Shown: positions 1-9,698, counted from the stretch's first letter. The stretch: 64,000 bases of DNA from Larkinella knui (GCF_003858645.1 NZ_RQJP01000001.1:1488001-1552000); one strand, 5' to 3'. Notes: generated by a model not told the origin, from the letters alone. Translations and numbers: made by a program.

Positions 1-1275
1 TAGCAAGCTCACCACGAGCGTATCTTTTAATCCCTGCGGACAGCCTTCGTCCGTGGCAATCAGAGCCAGTTGCAACGGTTTTCCATCGGCCAGGCATTTA
101 TCAAAACAGATGCGGGTACGGATCGTATCCCCTGATGATCGAATCAGGACCTCGTCCGGCGAAAACGTGATGCCCTGTGCCGGTCCGTTCAAAACCGACA
201 TTTTTACCCGCTGGTTGGCATCGCGATCGGTAATGTAGATATCGAGGCAATTGGCGTCTTTATCGGTTAATTTCAATACCGTTCCTTCCTTGTAAAATGC
301 CACCTGCCCGGCTTGCCGCATCGCCACCGAAGGCGGATTATTCTTTTGACAATCAATTACTTTCAGCTGGAAATCCCGGCGGACAAGCCCAATTTTTTGC
401 CAGACACCCGACGCATTTTTCCGGTATTCGTCGACCTGTACGCAAAAAACGAACAGACCCACCTGTCCGGCCGTAACCGTTAGCAAACCGGTACGGGCGT
501 CGACGCGCAGGGGCGCTGGTCCCGGTATGGCCCGATCCTGATTCAGGCCACTGCTCCACCGAACTTCGGGATAAGCCGAACTGGGAATGGCAACCTGGGG
601 GCGGGGATTGGCCGACGTACTGAACCCATTGTACGGGGTAACCAGGCGATAGGCCAGACTGTCACCGTCCGGATCGGTTGCGCCAAAATCGAACGCAAAA
701 GGCTGATTGACACAGATATAATCACCCTGAACGGGTCGAAAAGCCGGAGAAGAGTTGATCAAATCCGTAGTTCCTGACCGTTGCGCCGGAAATTCCAGGT
801 AAAAAGTGGACCCGGCCATGCCCGGATTCTGAATATTACTGATGGAATTATTCCGGCAACACCGTTCCCACACCATGTAGTAGCCCCGCGGATCGTTGAA
901 CGCATTCATGTTAAAAACGACCAGCCCGCTGTAGCGAAGTAAACGGGTCATGAGCGTAGGCAGCGCACACTCCGGCTTGGTATAATCGACGGGACGAGAG
1001 CTTACCTGGGGAAGTTCAACCGATCCGATAAAGGCATTGTCCCCTTTGCGGTAAATAAAAATAACAACGGTGGGATCTTCGGCTTGCGGATTGCCGTTTA
1101 AAGCATCGAAATAAAGGTTCAGATTAATTTGATGGGTATACGAACTCTGATTGGTCACCCGTTTCAACTCCAACTCTCCGCCAACGATGTGGGTAGCCCG
1201 GGCCGCTACGACCAGACCAATCCAGCACCAGACGAACCAACTACACCAGGCTGTAATCCGATAAAACTGTTTCAT
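1..1275 (-). CDS. Gliding-motility / type IX secretion cargo protein, N-terminal part (runs off left edge)
   Basis: The frame is open from an ATG at 1275 down to base 1, so 425 codons are visible and the C-terminus is missing. The protein begins with a signal peptide (MKQFYRITAW, then a hydrophobic stretch ending near AARA). The segment ATHIVGGELEL follows. This is the typical mature N-terminus of large Bacteroidota proteins that end in a gliding-motility-associated C-terminal domain (CHU_C, type B sorting). Several Cys and Ig-like segments with the pattern FDFGATDPDGDSL are visible. It is expected to be secreted by the type IX system and surface-anchored or released. The sorting domain itself lies outside the window, so that part is inference. 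It is transcribed divergently from rlmD with about 70 bp between them. Confidence 0.72.
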   Translation of the reverse strand, partial: MKQFYRITAWCSWFVWCWIGLVVAARATHIVGGELELKRVTNQSSYTHQINLNLYFDALNGNPQAEDPTVVIFIYRKGDNAFIGSVELPQVSSRPVDYTKPECALPTLMTRLLRYSGLVVFNMNAFNDPRGYYMVWERCCRNNSISNIQNPGMAGSTFYLEFPAQRSGTTDLINSSPAFRPVQGDYICVNQPFAFDFGATDPDGDSLAYRLVTPYNGFSTSANPRPQVAIPSSAYPEVRWSSGLNQDRAIPGPAPLRVDARTGLLTVTAGQVGLFVFCVQVDEYRKNASGVWQKIGLVRRDFQLKVIDCQKNNPPSVAMRQAGQVAFYKEGTVLKLTDKDANCLDIYITDRDANQRVKMSVLNGPAQGITFSPDEVLIRSSGDTIRTRICFDKCLADGKPLQLALIATDEGCPQGLKDTLVVSLL

Positions 1276-1343
1276 TCAAATACGATTAGGGTTGTCGAAA
1301 CCAAAATACGGTGCTTAATTTACAGAATTTATTACAGTATATT

Positions 1344-2795
1344 ATGTCTCGAAAGACCCAAAAGATAGTGGAACGGTTGCAAGCGATTCGCATTGACGAT
1401 GTTGCCGCCGAAGGAAAGTGTCTGATTCGTACCGATGAAGGAATTATATTTGTAGAAGGTCGTTCGGGAGGCCCCGCACCGGCGCCCGGCGATGTGGTCG
1501 ATATTCGCGTGGTGAACCGGAAAAAGCAATACCGGGAGGCCGTGGTCGAGAAAATACACGCGTATGGGCCAAGCCGGGCGGAACCGTTCTGTCCGCATTT
1601 TGGAACCTGCGGAGGGTGTAAATGGCAGCATATCCGGTACGACGAACAGCTTCGTTTCAAAGGCCAGCAGGTTTTCGATCACCTGACGCGAATCGGCAAG
1701 GTGCAATTGCCCGCCATTGAGCCGATTTTGCCGTCCGCTCAGACCACCTATTACCGGAATAAACTCGAATTTACCTGCGCAGAGGGCCGCTGGATATCGG
1801 CGGAGGAAATCCGGTCCGGGATGTCGGTCGACAAGCGGGCGGTGGGTTTTCACATTCCCAAGCGGTTTGATAAAATCCTGCCCATTCAGCATTGTTACCT
1901 GCAACCCGATCCTTCGAATGCCATTCGCCTGGCCGTAGCCGATTATGCATTCCAGCACGGGTTTACCATGTATAACCTGAATACTCACGTAGGTTTTCTG
2001 CGTACGGTAATCATTCGCACGGCCTCGACAGGCCAGGTTATGGTGATCGTTCAGGTGGCCGAAGACCGGCCGGAGGAGCTGGCCGGTTTGATGGAAATGC
2101 TGAAACAGTCGTTCCCGGCAATCGCTTCGCTGAATTACATCCATAACACCAAACTCAATGATTCGTATCAGGATCAGGACGTGGTCCTGTACTGGGGAAA
2201 ACCGTATATCGAGGAACAGATGGACGATGGCAGCGGTCAACCGCTTACGTTCCGGGTCGGACCCCGGTCGTTCTACCAGACCAATGCGCTACAGGCATTT
2301 GAACTCTATAAAATTACCCGCGACTGGGCGGGCCTGACGGGTTCGGAGCGGGTGTACGATCTCTATACCGGAACCGGCACCATCGGGTTGTTTGTGGCCC
2401 GGAAAGCCCGGCAAGTTATTGGAATTGAATACGTTGAGTCCGCAGTTGAAGATGCGCGGGTAAACGCGTCCATCAACGGAATTGCAAATGCCACCTTTCT
2501 GGCGGGGGATATGGGCGCGCTCCTGACGCCCGCACTTTTCAATACGTACGGCCAGCCGGATGTGGTGATCACCGACCCGCCCCGGGCCGGAATGGACGAA
2601 GCCGTCACCCGGAATCTGCTCCTGGCGGCTCCGCAACGCATTGTTTACGTGAGTTGTAATACCGCCACCCAGGCCCGCGATCTGGCTATTCTGGACGAAT
2701 TGTATGAAGTGAAAGCGGTTCAGCCGGTTGATATGTTTCCGCATACCCACCACGTCGAGAATGTGGTGAAGCTGGAAAAAAGAAGCCAGGCCTAA
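1344..2795 (+). CDS. rlmD: 23S rRNA (uracil-C5)-methyltransferase, RlmD/RumA family
   Basis: This SAM-dependent enzyme forms 5-methyluridine in 23S rRNA. An N-terminal TRAM-like segment comes first. An iron-sulfur cluster motif follows, with Cys83, Cys89 and Cys92 in CPHFGTCGGCKWQ and a fourth Cys further on (IQHCYLQPD). The Rossmann motif DLYTGTGTIGLF and the DPPRAGMDE motif are next, and the nucleophile Cys438 lies in VSCNTATQARDL. I chose the ATG at 1344 because the protein then starts MSRKTQKIVERL, as is usual in relatives; the upstream in-frame ATG at 1311 adds 11 unconserved residues. Length is 483 aa, normal for the family. Whether the target is U1939 or U747 cannot be read from sequence alone; the rlmD symbol follows the usual Bacteroidota annotation. 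Confidence 0.9.
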   Translation: MSRKTQKIVERLQAIRIDDVAAEGKCLIRTDEGIIFVEGRSGGPAPAPGDVVDIRVVNRKKQYREAVVEKIHAYGPSRAEPFCPHFGTCGGCKWQHIRYDEQLRFKGQQVFDHLTRIGKVQLPAIEPILPSAQTTYYRNKLEFTCAEGRWISAEEIRSGMSVDKRAVGFHIPKRFDKILPIQHCYLQPDPSNAIRLAVADYAFQHGFTMYNLNTHVGFLRTVIIRTASTGQVMVIVQVAEDRPEELAGLMEMLKQSFPAIASLNYIHNTKLNDSYQDQDVVLYWGKPYIEEQMDDGSGQPLTFRVGPRSFYQTNALQAFELYKITRDWAGLTGSERVYDLYTGTGTIGLFVARKARQVIGIEYVESAVEDARVNASINGIANATFLAGDMGALLTPALFNTYGQPDVVITDPPRAGMDEAVTRNLLLAAPQRIVYVSCNTATQARDLAILDELYEVKAVQPVDMFPHTHHVENVVKLEKRSQA

Positions 2796-2804
2796 TCAGT
2801 TAAA

Positions 2805-2852
2805 AATTAAGAGTTAAGAGTTGCCGACGCATATAACTTTTAACTCTTAATT
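2805..2852. terminator. Long inverted repeat between convergent rlmD and dnaB
   Basis: A perfect 13-bp stem (AATTAAGAGTTAA at 2805-2817 and its complement at 2840-2852) continues inward for about five more pairs with one G-U, leaving a loop near 2823-2834. It sits between the stop codons of two convergent genes, so it may stop transcription from both sides. The stem is AT-rich and has no GC core, which is unusual for an intrinsic terminator and more like a dispersed Bacteroidota repeat. Confidence 0.6.
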
Positions 2853-2858
2853 CTTATC

Positions 2859-4493
2859 TCAGAAGGGCGTTTCTTGCTGATTGGGGTCGATGTGGCCGAA
2901 GTTGGTGAAATTGGTATTCGGTGTGTTGAGATTGTTGGCTTTGCTTTTGACAATTCCGCCCTGGTTTTCGAAAGTCTGCGCCCCCGAAGTTTTGGCGTCG
3001 AAACCGGCCGATGGACCACTGAATGGGGGAGGGGTCTGCGGCATGAAGAAGGCGTCCAGATCGGCGAATTTCGTGTATTTTCCAACAAACCGCAGTTGAA
3101 CGGTATCCAGCGAACCGGAGCGGTTTTTAGCAATAATCACTTCCCCGATGCCTGAGACGGAGTTGCCCTGTTCGTCGGCGCTAATGCCGTAATATTCAGG
3201 GCGGTAGAGGAAGATAACCATATCGGCATCCTGCTCGATGGAACCGGATTCCCGAAGGTCGGAAAGCTGCGGTTTTTTGTCGCCACCCCGGGTTTCAACG
3301 GCCCGGCTCAACTGCGAGAGTGCAATCACGGGCACGTTCAGTTCTTTGGCCAGGTTTTTCATGGCCCGCGAAATCGAGGCAATTTCCTGCTCACGGTTTC
3401 CGCCCATTTTTCCCGAACTATCGCCCTGCATCAATTGCAAATAGTCAATCACCACCAGCTGAATATCGTGCTGGGCTTTTAACCGGCGGCATTTGGCCCG
3501 TAATTCCAGAATCGAAAGCGCCGGAGTGTCATCGATAAAAATCGGGGCTTCGGTCAGTCGCTGGATTTTATGGTGGAGCTGGGCCCACTCGTGCGGAGCC
3601 AGATTCCCTTTCTTGATTTTTTCGCTATCGATTTCGGCTTCCGCCGAAATTAGCCGGTTTACCAACTGTACCGACGACATTTCGAGTGAGAAAATCGCCA
3701 CGGCCTGACCAAAATCGACCGCAGCATTTCGGAGCGCACTGACCACAAAAGCGGTTTTACCCATCCCTGGCCGAGCCGCCAGAATGATCAATTCCGAGCG
3801 TTGCCAGCCGGAGGTCAGCCGGTCGAGGGCACTGAAACCCGACGGAACGCCCGTCAGGCCGTCTTTCATGTTCTTTTTCTGCTCCAGTTCGTCCAAGGCC
3901 TGCCGCATAATGGTACTCATGTCGGCGTAGTTTTTCCGGATGTTGGATTCGGAAATTTTGAACATGGATTGCTCGATCCGGTCGAGCAGATTGAAAACAT
4001 CGGTGGTGTCCTCGTAGGCGTCACGCTGAATTTCGTTGGCAACCGTAATCAGCGCGCGTTTGATGGAAGCTTCCGCAATGACGCGGGCGTGGTATTCGAT
4101 GTTGGCGGCCGAGGTAACGCGGGTGGTCAGCTCCGTAACGTAACCACCACCCCCAACCACTTCAATTTCACCGGTTTTTCGCAGTTGCTGCGTAACCGTC
4201 AGCATGTCAACCGGTTCGGCGTTGCCAAACAGGGTAACAATGGCATTATAAATTCGATTATTGGCTTCCTTATAAAAACTTTCCGGCTTTAAGATGTCGA
4301 TGACGGCCGAGAGCGCGTCCTTTTCAATCATCAGCGCACCCAGCACCGCTTCCTCCAGATCGATGGCCTGGGGGGGCAATTTTCCCAGCCCGGTGGGGGT
4401 CAACATGTGGTTTACACCATCGGATAGGCTGCGCCGATTGCCCAGATAAGGGGTCTTCCGAAAATTTGAATTGGTGGGGCGATCGTTCTCCAT
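2859..4493 (-). CDS. dnaB: Replicative DNA helicase DnaB
   Basis: This hexameric ATPase unwinds DNA ahead of the replisome. The N-terminal helical DnaB domain (about residues 40-140, LPPQAIDLEEAVLGALMIEK) is followed by the RecA-like C-terminal domain. That domain holds Walker A ARPGMGKT (240-247), VVIDYLQLMQG (Walker B and the H3 region), and the DnaB motif with LSQLSRAVETRGG and LRESGSIEQDADMVIFLYR. No intein interrupts it. Length is 544 aa, with about 30 extra N-terminal residues and a low-complexity C-terminal tail rich in Asn, Thr and Phe. A shorter start at Met30 is possible. It is convergent with rlmD, and the upstream region shared with phoH is 356 bp. Confidence 0.95.
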   Translation of the reverse strand: MENDRPTNSNFRKTPYLGNRRSLSDGVNHMLTPTGLGKLPPQAIDLEEAVLGALMIEKDALSAVIDILKPESFYKEANNRIYNAIVTLFGNAEPVDMLTVTQQLRKTGEIEVVGGGGYVTELTTRVTSAANIEYHARVIAEASIKRALITVANEIQRDAYEDTTDVFNLLDRIEQSMFKISESNIRKNYADMSTIMRQALDELEQKKNMKDGLTGVPSGFSALDRLTSGWQRSELIILAARPGMGKTAFVVSALRNAAVDFGQAVAIFSLEMSSVQLVNRLISAEAEIDSEKIKKGNLAPHEWAQLHHKIQRLTEAPIFIDDTPALSILELRAKCRRLKAQHDIQLVVIDYLQLMQGDSSGKMGGNREQEIASISRAMKNLAKELNVPVIALSQLSRAVETRGGDKKPQLSDLRESGSIEQDADMVIFLYRPEYYGISADEQGNSVSGIGEVIIAKNRSGSLDTVQLRFVGKYTKFADLDAFFMPQTPPPFSGPSAGFDAKTSGAQTFENQGGIVKSKANNLNTPNTNFTNFGHIDPNQQETPF

Positions 4494-4849
4494 TGCCTTG
4501 CAAGTATAGCCAATCGATGGTACAATGAAAAGCCGCCGGACGGATTGCCAGCGGTTGATTGAAAGCTACTCCGGCACTAAGTTCTTGGCTCTAAAGTACA
4601 TATTCCGGCGTGGACCGGTTGAAAAAAAAGAAAAAATGTTTTCTGTATTTAGCTTACGGTTTATCCCGGTTTTATACCCTTGTTTACCGATAGAATTTCG
4701 GATTGGGCGGGGGATTGCGCAACTGATTAATCATCAAATCTTTGCACAAATTTGGAAGGATCGGGAGATAATAATTAACTATTTTTGTTGTTTACTACGT
4801 ACGATCCTCTAAATTTAGAAGGAAAAATAAGTATGGTCACCCTGAAAAT
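4494..4849. other. Intergenic region between divergent dnaB and phoH
   Basis: The stretch holds no gene I can support. It becomes AT-rich toward phoH and carries a candidate promoter at 4752-4787. The only open frame of note (4525-4812, plus strand) has no recognisable domain, includes the poly-A/T promoter-like sequence and looks accidental. A degenerate -7 element for dnaB (TATACTTG on the minus strand, just upstream of its ATG) may be present. Confidence 0.5.
4752..4787 (+). promoter_or_regulatory. Candidate Bacteroidota-type promoter for phoH
   Basis: A perfect -7 box TATTTTTG lies at 4780-4787 and a TTG at 4752-4754. The 25-nt spacing is longer than the usual 18-21, so the -33 assignment is weak. 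A transcript would start roughly 55 nt before the phoH ATG. Confidence 0.4.
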
Positions 4850-5809
4850 ATGAACGGAGATTTGGTAGAAAAAGTAATCACCCTTGACAACGTATCGCTC
4901 ATCGACTTCCTGGGAGTTGAAAACAACAACATCAAAGAGGTAGCAGCCGCCTTTCCGATGAGCAAGATTATTTCCCGCGGGAACGAAATCCGCATCAAAG
5001 GCACAACCCCGGAAATTTCCCGAATCACTGATATTCTGGACTCTCTGATCGAGCATTACCAGAAATACGGCAAACTGACCCACGAGAACGTTCGCAGCTT
5101 CCTCAAAAACAACGAACGCGAACCGGCAGCGGTTTTACAAAACGACGATAATGTGCTGGTCTACGGTACCAAAGGCGTTATCGTTCGGGCAAAAACCGCC
5201 AATCAGCAACGGTTGGTGGATGTTTCCGAAAAATATGATCTGGTCTTTGCCGTAGGTCCGGCCGGAACCGGTAAAACCTATACCGCCGTGGCGATTGCGG
5301 TTCGGGCGCTGAAAAACAAAGAGGTTAGAAAGATCATCATTACCCGCCCGGCGGTGGAAGCCGGTGAAAATTTAGGCTTTCTGCCCGGCGATTTGAAAGA
5401 AAAAATTGACCCCTATCTTCGGCCGATCTACGACGCACTGGATGACATGATTCCGGCCGAAAAGCTTAAATTATACATCGAAAGCCGTACGATTGAGATT
5501 GCTCCGCTGGCCTACATGCGCGGGCGAACCCTCAACCATGCGTTCATTCTGCTGGATGAAGCCCAAAACACGACCCCGATGCAGATGAAAATGTTTTTGA
5601 CACGGATGGGCCCCAGTTCCAAAGCCATCATTACGGGTGACCGATCCCAGATTGACTTACCCAAAAATCAGCGCTCCGGACTGACCGAAGCCGTTGAACT
5701 GTTGAAGGATATCAAAGGAATTGGCTTTGTGGAACTGGATGGCAGTGATGTGGTTCGTCACCGGCTGGTTAAAGAAATTATCACCGCGTATGAACGGGCT
5801 GAAAAATAA
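4850..5809 (+). CDS. phoH: PhoH family P-loop ATPase
   Basis: PhoH (PhoL-like) proteins are cytoplasmic ATPases related to superfamily 1 helicases and linked to RNA metabolism; the exact reaction is unsettled. An N-terminal KH-like segment (residues 20-70) is followed by Walker A GPAGTGKT (136-143), the RPAVEAGENLGFLPGD motif and Walker B with FILLDEAQNTT. The Gln/Arg-rich end of the P-loop domain (ITGDRSQIDLP) is intact. Length 319 aa is typical. Its last 20 bp overlap the start of the downstream M43 protease gene, so the two are probably cotranscribed. Confidence 0.92.
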   Translation: MNGDLVEKVITLDNVSLIDFLGVENNNIKEVAAAFPMSKIISRGNEIRIKGTTPEISRITDILDSLIEHYQKYGKLTHENVRSFLKNNEREPAAVLQNDDNVLVYGTKGVIVRAKTANQQRLVDVSEKYDLVFAVGPAGTGKTYTAVAIAVRALKNKEVRKIIITRPAVEAGENLGFLPGDLKEKIDPYLRPIYDALDDMIPAEKLKLYIESRTIEIAPLAYMRGRTLNHAFILLDEAQNTTPMQMKMFLTRMGPSSKAIITGDRSQIDLPKNQRSGLTEAVELLKDIKGIGFVELDGSDVVRHRLVKEIITAYERAEK

Positions 5810-7118
5810 GTACTTAGTGGCGGTATTCAGTATTTTACTCGGTTTCGGCTGGGCGGAGACAGGGGCGCAAACTCCCGTGTCTCCGCAACGCTGCGGAATC
5901 GATGGTCGGGAGCAGATCCTGCAACAACGTGATCCGCAACGGCTTGCCAAACGCCAAAAGCTCAACGAACAGGTCGAGCAACTGATTCGGCAAAAAAACA
6001 GTGAGCCGGGCCATTCGCGCATTGGGGAAGTGGTTTACCGGATCCCGGTGGTGGTGCATGTCGTGCATAATAATTCATCCGGTTTTGTCGGCGGAGCTAA
6101 TAATCCCAATATTTCGGACGAGCAGATTGCCTCCCAAATCCGGGTGTTAAACGAAGATTATCGCCGGATGGCCAATACCCGGGGGTTCAATTCCAACCCC
6201 ATCGGCGCGGATACCGGTATTGAATTTTTTCTGGCCCGGACGGATCCCGATGGAAAACAAACCAACGGCATTACCCGGAATTACAACCAGAAAACGAATT
6301 ACAACGTCTACGATAAGTCCAGTGGCGACGATCGTCTGCTGTCTCAAATCGCCTACTGGCCGAGCGATCAATACCTGAATATCTGGGTAACCACGCTTCG
6401 AAGCGATTATTTAGGCTACGCCCAGTTTCCCGAAGCCGAAGGCATTCCGGGTTTGTTACCGCTGGAAAACGAACTGACGGATGGCGTCATTATCGATTAC
6501 CGGTATTTTGGCAGTGAGCTGGGGGCGGTAACCAGTGCTACCTATAAATATGGCCGTACGACGACGCACGAAGTGGGGCACTGGCTGGGGTTGATTCATA
6601 TCTGGGGCGATGCCGTTTGCGGAGATGATTACTGCAACGATACGCCACCGACCGAAAGTGCCAATCAGACCACGGCCTGTACCGAGCGGTTTTCGACCTG
6701 TAACGGAACCCGAACCCGGAATCAGATTGAAAATTACCTCGATTACACCCCCGATGCCTGCATGAATTTATTTACGCAGGATCAGCGGGCTCGCATGCGG
6801 GCGGTGATTGAAGCCAGTCCCCGGCGGCAGCGCGTAGTCCGCTCGTCGGATCCGCTTCCGCAGACGGAATCGCTGACGGTCAATGTTTTTCCGAATCCGG
6901 CACAGCGGCAATCGACCCTGGAAGTTTTGTTTACCGGCTTTCAGTCGTTTCAGGTTGACATTACCGATTTATCCGGACGGGTAATCCGGACCCAGAACTT
7001 TACCGATTATCCCAGTTCGTCCATCAGCATTCCCCTGGACACCTTCGCCCGGGGTGTTTATTTTGTAAAAGTGCATACTGATAAAGAGACCGCTTCCCGC
7101 CGGTTGCTGATTCGTTAA
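5790..7118 (+). CDS. Secreted M43 (pappalysin-type) zinc metalloprotease with type IX sorting domain
   Basis: I chose the ATG at 5790, which overlaps phoH by 20 bp, because it places a clean signal peptide (MNGLKNKYLVAVFSILLGFG, cleavage near ETGAQT) at the N-terminus. The metzincin motif HEVGHWLGLIH supplies His260, Glu261, His264 and His270. A downstream Met-turn-like segment (DACMNLFTQDQ) and paired Cys residues match the M43 cytophagalysin family. The last 80 or so residues (VFPNPAQRQSTLEV to ASRRLLIR, with GVYFVKV) form a type A C-terminal sorting domain. The protein is therefore predicted to cross the outer membrane through the type IX system and act outside the cell. The substrate is unknown. 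Confidence 0.9.
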   Translation: MNGLKNKYLVAVFSILLGFGWAETGAQTPVSPQRCGIDGREQILQQRDPQRLAKRQKLNEQVEQLIRQKNSEPGHSRIGEVVYRIPVVVHVVHNNSSGFVGGANNPNISDEQIASQIRVLNEDYRRMANTRGFNSNPIGADTGIEFFLARTDPDGKQTNGITRNYNQKTNYNVYDKSSGDDRLLSQIAYWPSDQYLNIWVTTLRSDYLGYAQFPEAEGIPGLLPLENELTDGVIIDYRYFGSELGAVTSATYKYGRTTTHEVGHWLGLIHIWGDAVCGDDYCNDTPPTESANQTTACTERFSTCNGTRTRNQIENYLDYTPDACMNLFTQDQRARMRAVIEASPRRQRVVRSSDPLPQTESLTVNVFPNPAQRQSTLEVLFTGFQSFQVDITDLSGRVIRTQNFTDYPSSSISIPLDTFARGVYFVKVHTDKETASRRLLIR

Positions 7119-7152
7119 ACAGGTTCGGTATACCGAAAAACTATCCTGCCGT

Positions 7153-7602
7153 ATGATTGAAGTGATTCAGGTTATCCGTCCGGCTGAAATGCAGCAAGTT
7201 TTTGCCATCCGTGAAGCGGTGTTCGTCAAAGAACAACACGTTCGGGCGGAGGATGAATACGATGAATTTGAAAAAATGAGCCACCATTTCCTGGCTACCT
7301 ACAACGGAACACCCTGCGGAACCGCCCGCTGGCGCACCACTTCCTATGGTGTCAAACTGGAACGGTTTGCCGTTCTGGCACCGTATCGTGGAAAAGGCGT
7401 TGGTCAGGCGCTGGTGAAAGCGGTGCTGGACGATGTGTTCAGCCAGCAGCCGGAGCCCATCGAATCGGTTTATTTGAACGCCCAGCTTACGGCCATGCCT
7501 TTGTATGCCCGCTTCGGATTCAAAGCCGTCGGCCCCCAGTTCGAAGAATGCGGTATTCAGCATTACAAGATGGTTTTGCCCGCTTCTTCCTTTCCGGCCT
7601 GA
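7153..7602 (+). CDS. GNAT family N-acetyltransferase
   Basis: The 149-aa protein has the GNAT acetyl-CoA binding motif A as LERFAVLAPYRGKGVGQALV (about residues 73-92) and a motif B ending in ARFGFKAVGPQFEECGIQHYKM, as in ElaA-like acetyltransferases. The N-terminal IREAVFVKEQHV segment is also typical of this subgroup. The acceptor cannot be told from sequence. Its stop codon overlaps the preferred comEC start (TGATG at 7600-7604), which suggests translational coupling. Confidence 0.88.
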   Translation: MIEVIQVIRPAEMQQVFAIREAVFVKEQHVRAEDEYDEFEKMSHHFLATYNGTPCGTARWRTTSYGVKLERFAVLAPYRGKGVGQALVKAVLDDVFSQQPEPIESVYLNAQLTAMPLYARFGFKAVGPQFEECGIQHYKMVLPASSFPA

Positions 7603-9695
7603 TGCTACGCTGGAGCGCTTTTCCGTTCGTCCGCTACGTGCTGGCGCTGATGACCGGAATTACCGCTTATCTATTTTTTCCGGATGCTTCCCGAATCCTG
7701 ATCGGCGCATTGCTAATCAGCCTGTCCGGTTTAATGGCGGTTTTTCTCGTAAAACCGGCCCTGAGTTCCGTGTTCAAAGGCATCGCGGGGTGGGGGATCC
7801 TGATTTGTTTTGGCTGGTTAATCACCGCCAGTCATACGGCCCGAAATAACCCTATTCATATGTTGCGTGTGCAAGCACCTATACGAGCCTATCAGGCCGT
7901 AGTGGGGTCGCAAGCCGAAAACCGCACCAAGACATTTCGCCTGGAACTGGATGTGCGGACGGTTTTGACGGGTCGGTCGTGGCAGCCCGCCAGCGGACGG
8001 TTGATTATCTACCTTGATAAAACCGTTGCGAAAAAACCGCAGTATGGCGACGTCTGGCTGGTTCGGGGCGCGCCCCGAACCATTGATCCACCCCTGAATC
8101 CCGGCGAGTTTAACTACAAACGGCATTTAGCAAACCGGGGAATTTATCATCAGCAGTATTTACGCCCCACCGATCGGGTGGTGATGGGCTACCAGCCCGC
8201 CAGCCGCCTGACCGCCCTGGCGTATGGCGTTAACAACTGGGCCGATAGCGTTTTTACCAGTCATTTGGGCAACGGGCCGGAGTTTGCCATCGTGAAAGCG
8301 ATGATTCTGGGCGTTCGCGACGGCATCGATACCGACTTGCAGCAGGCTTATTCAGCCGCCGGGGCGGTTCATATTCTGTCGGTTTCGGGACTGCATGTCG
8401 GGGTGCTGTTTGCCGTACTCAGCTTTCTTCTGGCTTTTTTGAAACGAAGAAAAGCCGGGAAGTTTGTCTTTGCCGCCATCATGCTGGGATTGCTCTGGTT
8501 TTATGCCCTGATGACGGGTTTTTCAGCACCGGTATTGCGCTCGGCGTTTATGTTTACGTTGCTGCTCGTGGGCCAAACCATCGGCCGCGTGAACAACCCG
8601 CTGAATACGCTGGCTGCTTCCGCTTTCCTGATTCTGCTGGCAGATCCCTACGCCCTGACAACAGCCGGTTTTCAGCTTTCCTATGTTGCCGTTGGCGGTT
8701 TGATTCTGTGGCATCGGAGCCTTTACCAAAGCCTTACGTTCCGGTTTTGGTGGGCCGACTGGCTATGGAAAATAACGGCGGTTTCGCTGGTGGCTCAGTT
8801 GGTTACCTTTCCGCTCGGTGTCTTTTATTTTCACCAGTTTCCGACTTATTTCTGGCTGGCCAACCCCGTCGTGATTCCCCTTTCTTCCCTGGTTTTAATC
8901 CTGGCGATGGGATTACTCGTTGTCGGCTGGATTCCGTATGTTGGGATGGTGGTTGGTAAACTACTTTTCGGGTCGATGTGGCTTCTTAATCAATCCATCA
9001 GGCTGACCGAACAATTGCCGCACTCCATCGTAAAACCGCTCACGGTGACCGGCGGGGAGTTGCTGCTGCTCTACGCGGTCATTTTGTCCGCTATTGCCCT
9101 GTTCATCCTTCGTGAAAAACGGTATGGCTGGGCGCTGGTCATCAGCACTTTTTTGCTGACTACCTCGGTGGGCTGGGCCACCATCCATCGGAAACAACAG
9201 CGGTTATTTATGGTGCATTTTGTGCCCCACCAGTCGGCGATCAGTTTTATAAAAGGAAATTCAGCCCGATTGCTAACGAAAGAGCCCATGTCTGACAACA
9301 GCCGGGAGGTGAGATTTTACGTTCGGAATACCTGGGATAGTCTGGGCGTCAATCAAATTGCGTATGTACAGCCGGACCGCAGCGATCCTTCGTTGCCCCT
9401 GTTCCAGAACCGGGATGTGACGCTCCTGAACTGGCAGGGGAAAAGTGTGCTCCTGGTCAATCGAATCACCAAAACGTTCCGCTGGCGATTGCCGGCCGTC
9501 GTTGATTACCTCATCATTAGCAAAAATGCCCTGCAGAACTGGAGCCAGCTGAAAGGCCGGGTTGCTGCCCGGCATATTATTTTTGACGATTCAAACAAAA
9601 CCCCGCTGACCGACCGATTGTTGGCTGAAGCCCGCACCCTGGGAATTCAGTGTCATTCGGTCCGCCAGCAGGGCGCTTACACAGCAACGTTTTAA
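7602..9695 (+). CDS. comEC: ComEC/Rec2-type DNA uptake channel protein
   Basis: ComEC forms the inner-membrane channel for single-stranded DNA in natural transformation. I prefer the ATG at 7602 (MLRWSAFPFVRYVLALMTG) over the upstream one at 7548, since it overlaps the GNAT stop as TGATG and begins right before the first membrane helix. An N-terminal DUF4131 region is followed by the ComEC core with VHILSVSGLHVGVLF and about ten hydrophobic helices. The last 150 residues show no HxHxDH metallo-beta-lactamase signature, so the C-terminal nuclease-like domain is degenerate or missing, as is common in Bacteroidota homologues. Length is 697 aa. It ends 3 bp from a convergent gene. Confidence 0.9.
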   Translation: MLRWSAFPFVRYVLALMTGITAYLFFPDASRILIGALLISLSGLMAVFLVKPALSSVFKGIAGWGILICFGWLITASHTARNNPIHMLRVQAPIRAYQAVVGSQAENRTKTFRLELDVRTVLTGRSWQPASGRLIIYLDKTVAKKPQYGDVWLVRGAPRTIDPPLNPGEFNYKRHLANRGIYHQQYLRPTDRVVMGYQPASRLTALAYGVNNWADSVFTSHLGNGPEFAIVKAMILGVRDGIDTDLQQAYSAAGAVHILSVSGLHVGVLFAVLSFLLAFLKRRKAGKFVFAAIMLGLLWFYALMTGFSAPVLRSAFMFTLLLVGQTIGRVNNPLNTLAASAFLILLADPYALTTAGFQLSYVAVGGLILWHRSLYQSLTFRFWWADWLWKITAVSLVAQLVTFPLGVFYFHQFPTYFWLANPVVIPLSSLVLILAMGLLVVGWIPYVGMVVGKLLFGSMWLLNQSIRLTEQLPHSIVKPLTVTGGELLLLYAVILSAIALFILREKRYGWALVISTFLLTTSVGWATIHRKQQRLFMVHFVPHQSAISFIKGNSARLLTKEPMSDNSREVRFYVRNTWDSLGVNQIAYVQPDRSDPSLPLFQNRDVTLLNWQGKSVLLVNRITKTFRWRLPAVVDYLIISKNALQNWSQLKGRVAARHIIFDDSNKTPLTDRLLAEARTLGIQCHSVRQQGAYTATF

Positions 9696-9698
9696 CGA

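Noticed and set aside
4525-4812. 95-codon plus-strand frame upstream of phoH
   Set aside because: No domain, AT-rich, overlaps the candidate phoH promoter; best read as non-coding.
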